From Lineus longissimus (Eukaryota > Nemertea > Pilidiophora > Heteronemertea > Lineidae): 64,000 nucleotides of DNA. The notes beneath the pieces were generated by a model. It was not told the DNA's origin and did no database searches. It saw nothing but the letters and a program-made list of their open reading frames with translations. Below are positions 24,382 through 35,700 of this stretch, piece after piece. Each line of letters starts with the position of its first letter. The stretch's first letter is position 1. The stretch lies in the NCBI RefSeq assembly GCF_910592395.1, contig NC_088325.1, positions 372,001 through 436,000 of the forward strand, in the 5' to 3' direction. The translations under genes and the position numbers were made by a program.

Positions 24382-25322
24382 GTCCGTGAAAAACAACCGA
24401 CGCGCCATCTGATGACACTTTCTAGAACTGCTTATTTCACTGTAAAACTCGATCAATATCAGGAGCCTTTCGCCCGTCCGTGAAAAACAACCGACGCGCC
24501 ATCTGATGACACTCTTTTGAACTGCTTATTTCACAGTAAGGTCTCGTTAGGGAGTTTTTCCCAAATGTACGCGATGATGACGTGTCCCATTAACAGGACG
24601 TAACATCTATTTAAAAATGCTTTTCCAAAGTGAATGCATGAGGACAACCCATTTGTGTCGTATATCACTGGAAACGCCCGATCACGAAAAAAACCCAGTA
24701 TATTATACATTTCTTCCCGAATAATTCTAACAGTGACCATTCTCCCATGAAAGACAGTTGCTTACGCTACACAAAAAATCGAAGGTCAACCATATTGAAC
24801 TTTTGAGATATGTTGAATTTTGCACAAATCAGCGAAAAACGCACTAACTGGCACTGGACGGCATTTCAACACGGGGCCGACGCACATTCCAAGTTCAGTG
24901 TACACATACGTCGGCAACAACAGTAAATGCGTAGTTTCTTGTTAGCCGCCAATTGAGTAGTGCTCTAGGTTTCAGAAACTCCACAAAAACATGTCTTTGC
25001 CAAAACAACTGCTTAATCAACACTGACTTATTGTGAGGATCGAGAAGTCAATGATTTTAGGAACTACGGTTAGGGCTTGGCCGCGCATGAATACAAGAAA
25101 AGTCCCTAATGAGACCTAAAACTCGATCATTATCAGGATCCTTTCGCCCCAGTCCGTGAAAAACAACCGACGCGCCATCTGATGACATTTGATGGCACTG
25201 CTTATTTCGATCATATCAGGAGCCTTTCGCCCCCAGTCCGTGAAAAACAACCGACGCGCCATCTGATGACACTTTATGGCACTGCTTATTTTACTGTAAA
25301 ACTCGATCATTATCAGGAGCCG
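24382..25322. repeat. 84-96-bp tandem array, four units, split by a transposon
   Basis: Units begin GTCCGTGAAAAACAACCGAC at 24382, 24476, 25152 and 25236. Once the 577-bp insertion at 24540-25116 and its TAA duplication are removed, units 2 and 3 are about 96 bp apart, matching the 94-bp spacing of units 1 and 2. Each unit contains GCGCCATCTGATGA, whose complement TCATCAGATGGCGC resembles a CTCF core. The array lies between the ATP5MG start and the fibrillarin 3' end. Confidence 0.85.
24540..25116. mobile_element. Non-autonomous DNA transposon with TAA target duplication (PIF/Harbinger-like)
   Basis: The ends are inverted repeats: GGTCTCGTTAGGGAGTTTTT at 24540 and, on the complement, GGTCTCATTAGGGACTTTTC from 25116. 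Both sides are flanked by TAA (24537-24539 and 25117-25119), and removing the element plus one TAA restores the interrupted tandem unit. A 3-bp TAA/TTA duplication with short inverted ends is typical of the PIF/Harbinger superfamily. The interior has no transposase frame, so it would have been mobilised in trans. Confidence 0.75.
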
Positions 25323-26614
25323 TCTCGACTTTTACAGGCCATAATGACCGCCTCGGTCATTCTGACACTTTGGATTGCACGAGCACATTGGGACAGCCAC
25401 TTGCACATTAAGGGGAGTACTGTAGTGAATAACTGTATGCTTCAATCTCCAGGGGGACACCATGCCCATCTGTCCGCCTTAAATTGGGGGCGACATCTTG
25501 GCCATTATCAGCGTCAGTACGGTTCCTGCTCATCCTAGACCAGCATCAGTTCAAGGACACAGCCAGGAAAGCACAACCAGGGACCAAAATCAGTGTCCTT
25601 ACGCGAGAGGTTGTCGACTGGGAAGACATGTCCGCCAAGGGAGATTCCACACGAGCCATTAAATCTTCCCAGCTGGCACCGTGGAGGGTACAACACAGCA
25701 TCAAAAACGAGTGATACTTGGTGTGATAAAATTTATTCTGGACATAAATTTTACAGTATATAAAATGCTCATACCAGCCATTACAATCAAAACCTTCATT
25801 ACCCAAGGGCATGAATTCACACACATCAGAAAGTTTTGATTCTGATCTCAAAATTACCATTGAACACAATCAACTATTGACTAAGAACTGGCAGTATATG
25901 AATTAAAATATTTTGATAAAGAAGGTCTTGAGGCAGAAAGCAACCATTTTCACAGATCTCAAAATAGTCATCGCCCATTCATTTAGACTTTTTGTGAACA
26001 TCCTTTACTATCGGAACAATATCCGACAATAAACTCTGTGGCCCAAAGCTTTTCCATAAAACTAGAATACGAAATTTTACAAAACCGTTCATCCTCTGTA
26101 AAATAACATTCCGAGGCATGATGCTGACTTCAGAACTGCCCAAGGATCAGAAAAAAAATGTAAGGCTTATAAGAACCCAGTATTGTCATAATCTTTGAAC
26201 AGAATACCCAAGTCAAAAGACTCAATGTCGGCAAATGAAAGGTTCAAATTTACAGAAATCAAAAAGTGACATTAGCAATGTATGCTAGTACCCACTTGAG
26301 AAAATTCATAAATACATGATTGCTATGGACAAACTTCCCCACCCCCAAATCAAACACGCCCCTAAGCCTCTCCACAGCAGGAACTGAAAACTTATTTCAG
26401 CACTATAACTTTCTCATTTGCAGTATATTGCGACTCATGTCCAAGGAGGAAATAAAAGATGACATGTCCGAGTATGATTTAGAGACAAAAGACGGCAACT
26501 TCCAAGTCATAGTTTCATTCAGAGTTGACGTCAAATTCAAACACTATTCTATTCAGTCTCTTTCAAAGTCTTTTGCATGAACACACAATAGTCCTTCGTG
26601 TTTGCGTCCTATCT
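25323..26614 (-). other. Fibrillarin 3' UTR and downstream flank
   Basis: No frame is supported. A minus-strand AATAAA at 25732-25737 lies about 880 bases after the fibrillarin stop and is the best poly(A) signal seen. The stretch 25323-25731 is intergenic with no recognised content. Confidence 0.4.
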
Positions 26615-29600
26615 TCACTTCTTTGGTGGGGGTCTGAAAAACAAAACACACTAAGGTCAAAATCAGAATCTTTTCACAACAGTCAAATTGACAGCAGTTT
26701 CAAAGAAGACCAAATCGTGCAGCCTTCCTCCCATGCGATGACACCTCATGACTCAGTTCCTCAGTGTGAATGATTTCTCAATCAAGTTGCTCAGTAGCAG
26801 AACTGGTCACAATATCATCATCGGAACAAAATGTCTTCACCATAAAGGGGTCACCACAGGTTTCTTACCCTGGTAATTATAAAACTTTTCCCAAACTACA
26901 CGAGGGACCCTCCCAAAAAGAAGCCCTGAGTGAATCCAATCTGGCATCACCTAATTGTACTCTTCCGCCATCAGAAGAAATCATCTGTTAGCCAAGTCAT
27001 ACCTGTATACTCCCACAACAACAGCATGGTCCCTCTCATACGGTTCTAACGTTAACTGTTCCTGGGGTTTGATTTTCTCCGCCTTGAGCTTATTCACTTC
27101 ACCGGCAAAAACAGCTTCTGGTGCGGCCGTGGAATCGATGCAGTTGGCCTAAAATGGAAATGTTGACCTAAATAAGATGGTTGGGACTAAGTCAGGGAAG
27201 GATCGATATACTAAAATACAGAATGTATTTGTTCCTCAGTGTGAAAGATTTCTCAATCAAGTTGCTCAGTAGCAGAACTGGTCACAATATCATCACCGGA
27301 ACAGAATGACTATCAGTATTCCATAGCTCTCCTTGATGGGCTGGAACAGAAGAGATCTGGTCATCTAAATCTGACTTTGAACTGGCCACGTCAGAACAGA
27401 GACTGCACTAGTTTGGAATTGGACAGGGCTATCTCTGCCACTAAGCCAACACCTACTGATGACATCTAAAAAGATGCCCAATGCCTACCTTGATTGATAT
27501 AACGATGTGTCCGGAGTTCTTGAGGAAGTGGTGCGCATTGATGGCAACGATACGTGCCTGGTCAGGTTGCGCTACGTCGGCGAATATCGTGTCGACCATA
27601 CCTGGAAAGATGACCAGCAGAAAGAGTAAATAATATTGCAGTCACCTGGCACATTTGGACAGTTTCCAGTTAACGTTTAAGTATTTATTTGTTCCTCAGT
27701 GTGAAAGATTTCTCAATCAAGTTGCTCAGTAGCAGAACTGGTCACAATATCATCATCGGAACACAAAAATGACTTTTCTGTCATCTTCAGCTCGGGTCGA
27801 CTTGAAATCATACCTGCACTTTACTTTGAGCTGACTCTTCTGAAGATTGGGTTTAATTGACAAGATATGATTTCAAGACTTCTGAAGCCATGTGCAAACT
27901 GACTTGGCTGGAGGAAAACCCTAACAAGTCAGTCAACTTCAACACGTGAACACATCTGAGAATTTGATGTTGCCCTTTTCCAATTTAAGAAGAAGAGAAG
28001 GACATAACTGGCAACTGTAAAACTTCTCAACTCACCGACTAACATTCTGTATTTATGTGGATGCCTGGCGTCCTCGATGATCGGAATGATATTCGTCCTC
28101 TTCTTAGCAACATTTATAAGATCTCGTCCGCTTCTGTGTGAGAATTCAACAGCATAAACAAGTCCTTCCTGTAACAGAAGAGAGTGGAATGTTTTTCTTG
28201 AAGCCATTTTATTCAGAGTTCTAATCAGGTACCAAATATAGGTCAGTTGTGTTCCTCAGTGTGAAAGATTTCTCAATCAAGTTGCTCAGTAGCAGAACTG
28301 GTCACAATATCATCATCGGAACAGATATGATTTGAGCCTTAAAACAAAGTGCCTCAGAAGGGATTTGAACCCATGACCCCTTGGTCACAAGCCTGGCACT
28401 CTAACCACAATGGCACCATGCTCCTCACTTAGTGATATAAACCTTGCACTTGGCTAGGACACCATACGTACCGGTCCAACAATATCTGAGACGTGACTGA
28501 CGGTCGTTCCTGACGCAGCTCCCAAATACAACACCTTACTTCCTGGCTTCATGTGAATCTTGTCAACACCACCCAAGATGGCCGCTGCTAACTTTGATCG
28601 GAAAGGATTCCACGCCCTGTACTCAATTTTGATATCTCCTGTCTGAAAGAGGAGAGAAAAATATGAGTCTTAAGTATTGACTTAAGAATGAGAAATATGT
28701 ATTTTACGACTTGAACTGTTGATGTGACTTGGCATTGTCTCGTACCTCTACACTGATTTTCTTCTCTCCATATACAGCATCACCGGGCACCATATTCTTC
28801 GTTACTAATGCATCCTCCTTGCCTCTGGCGATGAAGACACCCTCGTGCCTGTGGGGTTCAATGACGGTTGTGCGGCCACCTCTCATACCCCCTCGGCCAC
28901 CACCACGCCCCCCTCCTCGGCCGCGTCCACCCCCTCGGTCACCACCTCTACCTCCTCGGAATCCACCTCAAAACAAACACGTTCACAGATTAAGTATGAA
29001 AACAAAATTGCAAAAATAAATTACGACATTAGGCCTACTTCTTTGTATAATCTTAGTGACCCAAGACTTTGTAATCTTGTAGCGAGCACAACACTTGGTA
29101 TTGAAAGGGTTTCTATAGGATGAAGTTTAAGGTGTCTTACCTCGTCCACCTCCGCGTCCTCCTCTATCACCAAATCCCCCGCGACCTCCTCCACGTCCGC
29201 CGCCAAATCCCCCTCGACCGCCCCGGTCCCCTCTTGGTGTAAAACCTAGAGAAAAGCAAAAAAAGTTGGAACAACAAATATCATCCATTCAGCGTCCTCC
29301 GGAATGTTGCAGGAGGAGGTACAAGTAGTAGGCTAGATGATCCGATGATCGCAACTATAAATTCATTACACAACCTTTTTTTGGCAAAACTCGGTCCTGA
29401 CTACATTTCAAGACGTATGCACAGTAGTTTGACATTGTCCTTTAACTGGTAACGACAGGAACTGGACAAACTCATGAACTAAGACTAGGCATAATGGACC
29501 ATGAATGATTCGGCGTGCATGTAGTGTGCAGTGCACGAGTGCGCGCGTGCATGCCAATGAAATTTCTCAAAAATCGACCCAAAACAATCGCACTTTTCAG

Positions 29601-29738
29601 CAACACATCACAACGAAACAAGGTCTTTTAGACTTTCTGTGGTTTCCAGCAATTATTAGCAATCACTTCAATGATTCTGATGACTCTGCCATCAATATTT
29701 TTCATTGTTTTTTATCATTTTATACCTGGTCTTCCCAT
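26615..29738 (-). CDS. FBL: Fibrillarin, box C/D snoRNP 2'-O-methyltransferase
   Basis: Eight coding exons: 29726-29738, 29141-29245, 28746-28966, 28472-28642, 28036-28168, 27489-27601, 27003-27148, 26615-26633. All have GT-AG sites and the phases close, giving 306 residues (human 321). The product uses S-adenosylmethionine to methylate rRNA riboses at sites chosen by box C/D guide RNAs in the nucleolus. Residues ~5-75 are a Gly/Arg-rich (RGG) domain starting [14 protein letters not shown]. The methyltransferase fold contains [18 protein letters not shown] (SAM site, ~149-166) and [38 protein letters not shown] and [21 protein letters not shown]. The last exon is only 19 nt of coding (PPPKK-stop). 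Introns 4, 5, 6 and 7 each carry one U38-like snoRNA in sense orientation. The start ATG is near an NRF1-like palindrome at 29781. Identification is certain; the exon joins are read by eye. Confidence 0.97.
26756..26827 (-). ncRNA. SNORD38: U38-like box C/D snoRNA, copy 1 (FBL intron 7)
   Basis: A 72-nt unit with terminal stem GTTCC/GGAAC, box C ATGATGA, guide CCAGTTCTGCTA directly before D' CTGA, a degenerate C' TTGATTG, and box D CTGA. The guide matches that of vertebrate U38 (recalled), which pairs with AAGCAGAACUGG in 28S rRNA. By the fifth-nucleotide rule it selects the A after AAGC, the human Am1858 site. The 3' end lies 122 nt from the 3' splice site. A T replaces A in the second guide region (AATCATTC). 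Confidence 0.9.
27231..27302 (-). ncRNA. SNORD38: U38-like box C/D snoRNA, copy 2 (FBL intron 6)
   Basis: Same 72-nt architecture as copy 1, in sense with the host. Box C here reads GTGATGA, the other permitted form of RUGAUGA. The D' guide and terminal stem are intact. The 3' end is 82 nt from the 3' splice site. Confidence 0.9.
27691..27762 (-). ncRNA. SNORD38: U38-like box C/D snoRNA, copy 3 (FBL intron 5)
   Basis: 72 nt with intact stem GTTCC/GGAAC, box C ATGATGA, D' guide and box D. The 3' end lies 89 nt from the 3' splice site, in the range known to favour splicing-coupled C/D snoRNA processing. Confidence 0.9.
28251..28322 (-). ncRNA. SNORD38: U38-like box C/D snoRNA, copy 4 (FBL intron 4)
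   Basis: Essentially identical to copy 3 over 72 nt, with all boxes intact, 82 nt from the 3' splice site. A tRNA-like sequence lies immediately upstream in the same intron. Confidence 0.9.
28351..28420 (-). repeat. tRNA-like sequence (tRNA-derived SINE head or tRNA pseudogene)
   Basis: On the minus strand there is an A-box-like TGGTTAGAGTGCC and, about 40 nt on, a B-box-like GGGTTCAAATCCC that forms a T-arm. These are the two internal RNA polymerase III promoter elements. A clean acceptor stem is not visible, so a functional tRNA is unlikely. It sits in FBL intron 4. Confidence 0.5.
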
Positions 29739-29780
29739 GTTTTCTGCTCAAAATCGAATCCACGTGTTTATGATGGCTAG

Positions 29781-29791
29781 TGCGCATGCGC
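29781..29791. promoter_or_regulatory. NRF1-like palindrome near the fibrillarin start
   Basis: TGCGCATGCGC lies about 43 bases upstream of the fibrillarin ATG and closely matches the NRF1 consensus, a common core-promoter element of housekeeping genes. Binding is inferred from the motif only. Confidence 0.4.
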
Positions 29792-32473
29792 GACTACGTT
29801 CCATTTGTTGCGACGAGGTGGCAGCACTATACTTCTTACAGGTTGTCCCAAAAACCTGGATTGGTGTCCTCGACTATTCAAATACACGGATAGGTTGGTA
29901 AGATGTTCCACCAATGTGAACAACCAATGATAAGATCACAAATAGGAATTGGGTCCAATCCCAATTTCGGATGGATTTCAATTGTCATCATTCTGTTAGC
30001 TTTCAATATGTCGCATCAAATTGCCATATCCACTCATCCCTCTGTCACATCTAGGAATCTGTCCTGTTCCAAAGGCCTTTATCAAGATGCTGTCGTGGAA
30101 ATAAGCCTTGTGTTTAGTCGACAATCTGAAGAAAATAGCAACTCAAATGCATCAGTATTATTGGATGGAAAGTTTTTATTTTCGTTTTATCCATTACATT
30201 ACAAATGCTCAGAAAACAAGGGAAAGATGACTTTGCATGCAAAAATCCATGGATTGACAGTTTATGCTGTTAAATCAGTCAGGTGCCATCAGGGCCACCA
30301 AGATGGTTGCACCTTTGTTGCAATTGAATAATGTACATCATCACAAGAATAGTGTTGTCATCTTGAAAGTCAGCATGGCACCTGACCAATTTTACAGTAA
30401 TGAAATCACTTTTTTTAATTCATAGAACTAGGACATTTTTTTAGACAGAAATACAATAGTTGTGTCCTTTCAATCAAACAAACTCGGAATTGAAATAGTT
30501 TTTGCAACAAAAAAAATGTTTGCTGCCAAACAGAAGAAGATAATATCATTGAGAAGAAACTGATACAATGAGCATAAGTAATGAAACAGAACCAGTTTTC
30601 AACAAAATGGCAGTGCACACCAAAATCGGGATATCGCAATTATGTCAATTGTTTTCTCATCAAAGAGTTGTGAAGACTTTTTAAAAGTTTGTTAACGAAG
30701 CTAAAAAGTGGTGAATTAGCTTATTTCCAATTCACCTTTAACTATGTTAATCCAGAAGAGCTGAAATATTCATGTTTTTTAAGTGCTATTTTTTGCATTG
30801 ACAAAACACTCGTGAAGATTTCACTGAGAACAGTAACCTTTCTTGCATTCAACTGTAAGCAACAGGAAGAGTTTTATGGCGACAAAAGCCCACTGAAAAT
30901 CAAGGTGCTCTAGTGGGAAATGGTAATTGGAAAATAGTTGAGCCACTGGTGACAAAACACATCGCCTTTCTAGGCACTGTATGGCTCTGAACTCATGAGA
31001 CTGTGACACAGAAAGTAGGCCAAAGTCATTCAGAATGGAATACAGATTATATGAATTGGAAAACGATTCACAACTCTTTGACAAGTTACATATAAACACA
31101 AAAATCTTCAAAATCATTCCAAACTTTTGTTCTTTAAATGACTGCCATGTTTTATTTTGAACCACAGGATAATTTTGACTGAAACCATGGCAACTTAACC
31201 ATCTCGGGAGATCGTTATTCAGGCTTCGAGATGGCATCATGTACACTAGTAGATGGTAAACAGACACCAGTTACCATGGCAACAAAAAGTTGGTACAATA
31301 GGATACCACCTGAGGTTCGTTGGGAGAATGTTCTTATGTTTTGTTTGTTATTTCTTTATTTTATACCAACAATTGCTTAAAAATAAATAAACATCTTCAA
31401 AAAACTTTATCACTTTGAACATCTGAATTGTTTTCGTGAAAGTCATCTCATGGTGAAGAAGGGTGTCCTCGTTATTCTAAATGGGAACAGAAACCGCTCC
31501 CAAAACCAATTTCAAATCTTGATGATTTGATTTTTTAAAATTTAACACTCTTAAAGTTTCAAAGTTTTCACAATGAACTTTCTATGTTCCTCTCCACCAG
31601 TAATTTTGGTCCATCACGAATCTGGATTCCCGTCTCCCCCCACAAACAGCATGAAATCATTTTCACAATGTATTCAGATATTCAAAGTATTTTTTTGGTT
31701 TGGTTTTTGGAGACCATGTTTTACCAGCGACGCCTTGGTCCCCTTGCATAAATGATTATGCAAAAACTTTGTGCAAATACCCTCCGTGGCTGAGGGTTCA
31801 ATTTTCATTTCATTCAGTTTCCAGGGTGGATTAAGGTATTGGTTAAGCTTTATAACACAATAGAAACAAGGCCCTCCCATTACAGTGTTGGAGGGGTACA
31901 ATCGGATAATAATAATAAATGCGGGCCTACCGCCACTCAAAGTGAACAAATCTTTTGTTTGTTTCTTTTGTGTTGTCATTTCCTCTCCAGGTAGACACGT
32001 ATTTGTCTTAGGCAAACTGATACCTTTAGCCACCGTGGTTTCTATCAAACTTAAAAGATTTTATTTATAAGATGATGATACCCCCAGCACTTGATGAATT
32101 GGGAGGAGGGTATGTGCACTTTGTTGCTGGAATGATTCAGACTGAAATCACTCCTGGTGTCCTCGAAAAGAAATAGACACTTCTTAACCAGGACAATAGG
32201 TTCACCTAAAGCAGTTGCCAATTTCTCCACCCTTGTGCGTTATGTGATCTTGCAGACATCTGCCAGTCAAAACATATGCTTTTGTTTCAAACTGATTTAA
32301 CTTGACGTAGCCATGTGTACAGGACGAGGCGTGTTCATATGATTTTAAGATCAGTACCTTTGTTGGTTGACAGTCTTTCTCTGCTGCTTGAAAAATCTTA
32401 GAGGTCAACTCAAGCAGTGCTGTCTCTAAAAGTAAGGCACCGATGGAACACCGCCTCGGGCATATTGGCCAAG
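29792..32473. other. Non-coding region upstream of fibrillarin
   Basis: The promoter and any 5' UTR should lie at the left edge. The frames at 29903-30331 (+) and 30821-31267 (-) have no recognisable domains, no codon bias and no splice context, so they are not called. Confidence 0.4.
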
Positions 32474-32737
32474 GCTGACACCAAAATATACTAGAGCTGA
32501 CACCAGAATATACTAGAGTTGACACCAGAATATACTAGAGCCGACACCAGAATATACTAGAGTTGACACCAGAATATACTAGAGTTGACACCAGAATATA
32601 CTAGAGCTGACACCAGAATATACTAGAGTTGACCCCAGAATATACTAGAGTTGACACTAGAATATACTAGAGTTGACACCAGAATATACTAGAGCTGACA
32701 CCAGAATATACTAGAGTTGACACCAGAATATACTCGA
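32474..32737. repeat. 22-bp minisatellite, twelve units
   Basis: Twelve units of exactly 22 bp with consensus GTTGACACCAGAATATACTA plus GA. GTTGAC and GCTGAC variants are intermixed. The last unit ends TACTCGA. Confidence 0.96.
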
Positions 32738-35700
32738 GCTGACAGACTTGAGTTCAAAACTATTTCGGGTCAAAATGGGAGAAATTGGCAGCTTGGAAGT
32801 GTAACATACATTAGGCACAATAAAGTCCTTTGTGATGTCATAAGCCTGGCAATTGCAGAACCGAAAAGTCGTCATTTTATAAAGTTACTTTTTTCGACAA
32901 TTCCAGAAGTCCAAATCAAACACTCGATTTCTTTATGCTGACTGCCAACATGGGGCCTTTCAAAAATTATTGTGGAGAAAAGAACAAATCAGTTTGTGTG
33001 AATTTTGAAATTGTGTACAAATTGATTCTGCAATTGCCAATAAAACAGGCAGGACTAGACGATGGTTCTTAACCAGTTCTGACCAGACCTCACCGGTTTA
33101 AAGGGAAACATTCCAGTAGTTGAGACATGGATTGTCCCCTGAGCTGTGGAAGTGTTGAAAGATGGACGGATTAGAAAGCAGGCAAGACTTTTCACTTCCA
33201 GGCAGAGCAGTTGGTCACGGCAACAACTCTCATCTGGGAACTACTTCTTACGAGGCGCCCAATCCACACAAATTTGAGAGTAAACAGGACATTGCTTTGG
33301 CGATTAATACGCATCACCTTCTCATCAAAACTCAAATTGAGGAAGTGTTTTATGACTTCGTATTAGGATGATTTCCAGCCTGCAATCTGACCCATCCATC
33401 AACACACGATGGAGAACTAGTTCACACCTTGTGCCCCTACACCAACACAGATAAAGACCCTGACATCTCTGGGCCATTTGATGGTCAATCATGTCACCAA
33501 TGACCATGAAAAGAGATGTCACTTTCACGTCATCAAAGATAAGTTTGACCATAAACTGTTGCTTACTTTGTCACGAGGGCCAGAACCATATAAACATTGC
33601 ACTTTGGGAACATCCACATTTTTTGATCAATATACGATATTGCCATTTTAGTTTTGTCAGTCTGTAAATCAACAAATGATTGCGCTGCTATTTTAATGGC
33701 GATTCATGAAAATTTCAAAAAAAATTTTTTTTCAAAGATTTTCATTTTTGACAAATTACCGATTTTTTCTTGAATTTTTTTAAAGAAATATTTTTCACAA
33801 ATTTTTAATTTTTTGCAAATCTTTTTTTTCAAAATCGGCCGATATAAAACGCCCTGGAAAATATGGCATTGATGTTCCTTGGGATATCTCGTGCACATCA
33901 TCATAAATAATCGTGACTTCCTCTGCGACAGGCAAGCAAACAGTTATTTGAGCTTAATTAGTTGACAAGTACGACAATCAGCTAATTAGCTCAATAAAGC
34001 TGTCCAAGTTAATTTCTTCCTTGATCCACGATGGGCAATTTTCAGACCACATCAGAGCTGCAGAAATAACCCAGCAGAGGACAAGGAAAAAGATTTGTTT
34101 TGGAACAAACTTAAAACTCAGAACCCTGAAGTCAATAAATTGGAATCAGGGCTCGAGTTTAAATGAAAGAAAGGGACTTGGTATACAATACTTCAGTCCA
34201 ATACTTTCATTGGATTTGCCTCTTCGGCAGAATCTGTGATCCCTAAAGATCCTTCGAATCTCTCAATGATTCAATCAGAGCACATTCATAAATCGTAACT
34301 CTGTCTCCCTCGTCAACAATCATGACTAAGCATGCACAATACATCTGTGCACACTCACCTCTCCTTACACACTCGATGATACACATGTTCCTGTAGTTGT
34401 ACTCAAATTACATGTACCACCTATCGCCACCCTGAATCTCGGTAAGTTGGAAAACCACTCTGAACCTCAGTAAGTTGGCAAACTGATTCTAAAGTACAGA
34501 GGAGAGTTGAAAAAGTGTGAAAGATTTCACTGGAAACTACCACCTTGAGAATGAAGAGAACTATTGGAAAGACGACTCGAACAGATTCAAAATAGATAAC
34601 AATATTGTGGGTTTTAACAATTTTAAAATTTTCCAGCACGTTCTCTTGGTGGTACTAGAAATACACCCATAACATCGCCACCTATACTAAAACTTCTGAA
34701 TCGACAATTTCAAATAGCGCTGTCCGTATTCAAACTGGGATTTTACAGGAAATAGTTCAATCCGACACTGTTTGCCATCTCTTCAATGCTTAAAACACTG
34801 ATGGTAACATTCATCATTTCATATCTCAATCTATTACAGTGTTGTCAGCATTTTTACACAATCGCTAGGGATCATCACAAAATTAGTCGAAATAACCGCT
34901 CAGTGACTAAGCAATGAAATTCATTCTTGCTGCATTTTCATTTATGGTCTATATTTTGTTGCAGAATCATTTCTGAACTAAATGAATTGATAAGGTAACA
35001 GATTTTTGTTGCTAATTGCTTTGGGATTATTTGCAACTAATTAGGAGATGATCAACTTCAAGATTTGTGCGGACGATTGAAAATCAGAAAGTAATTTCAC
35101 ACCGTCGGCTTCTGTCTTTTCAACTTCCCCAAAGGAAATTCTGGCGAAGTTTTCACATTGGAAGTTCAGCGCCCAGACAAGACTTTAAGCCAAATAAATA
35201 CACCTGGACTGGAATCATAAAGGAATACACCGAATTAAACCTGCAATGGAAAACCTTGGCAGAGCTGATGCACTTCATTCAAACTATCTGACGCTTGATT
35301 GAACTAACAGTGCTTCTTCACACAGCCGTATAACGAACTCTTCAAAGTAGGTTTAATCTTTTTGAAGGAATGAATACTAATTGTGCGACCATTCCTTCCA
35401 ACTTTTCTCTGAAATCATTCCGTTACAACACCTTAAGCCGGCTCCATTTGATCAAGAGTAGCCCTTATTTTATTACCACATTGTTGGAAGAGAGTTGGAC
35501 GGGCAAACAAGCGCGGAAATAATTTGAATGAAGTGAATGTCGCACCAAGTTCCCATCACAGGAACTGTAATCACCACTTTTAAATACCTTGCCTATCAAC
35601 AAAATTTTTTACAATTATATTACAAATGGAGTTTTTTGTGACACACTGTACTTTCTTTCTTGATGAACAAACAGCCTATAGAATTTGCCAACGTTCCATC

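Noticed and set aside
28351-28420. Functional tRNA gene in fibrillarin intron 4
   Set aside because: A and B boxes are present but I cannot draw a paired acceptor stem or a convincing anticodon arm; a tRNA-derived repeat is more likely.
29903-30331. 142-aa open frame (+) upstream of fibrillarin
   Set aside because: No family features and no codon bias. The hydrophobic stretch near residue 25 is weak evidence on its own.
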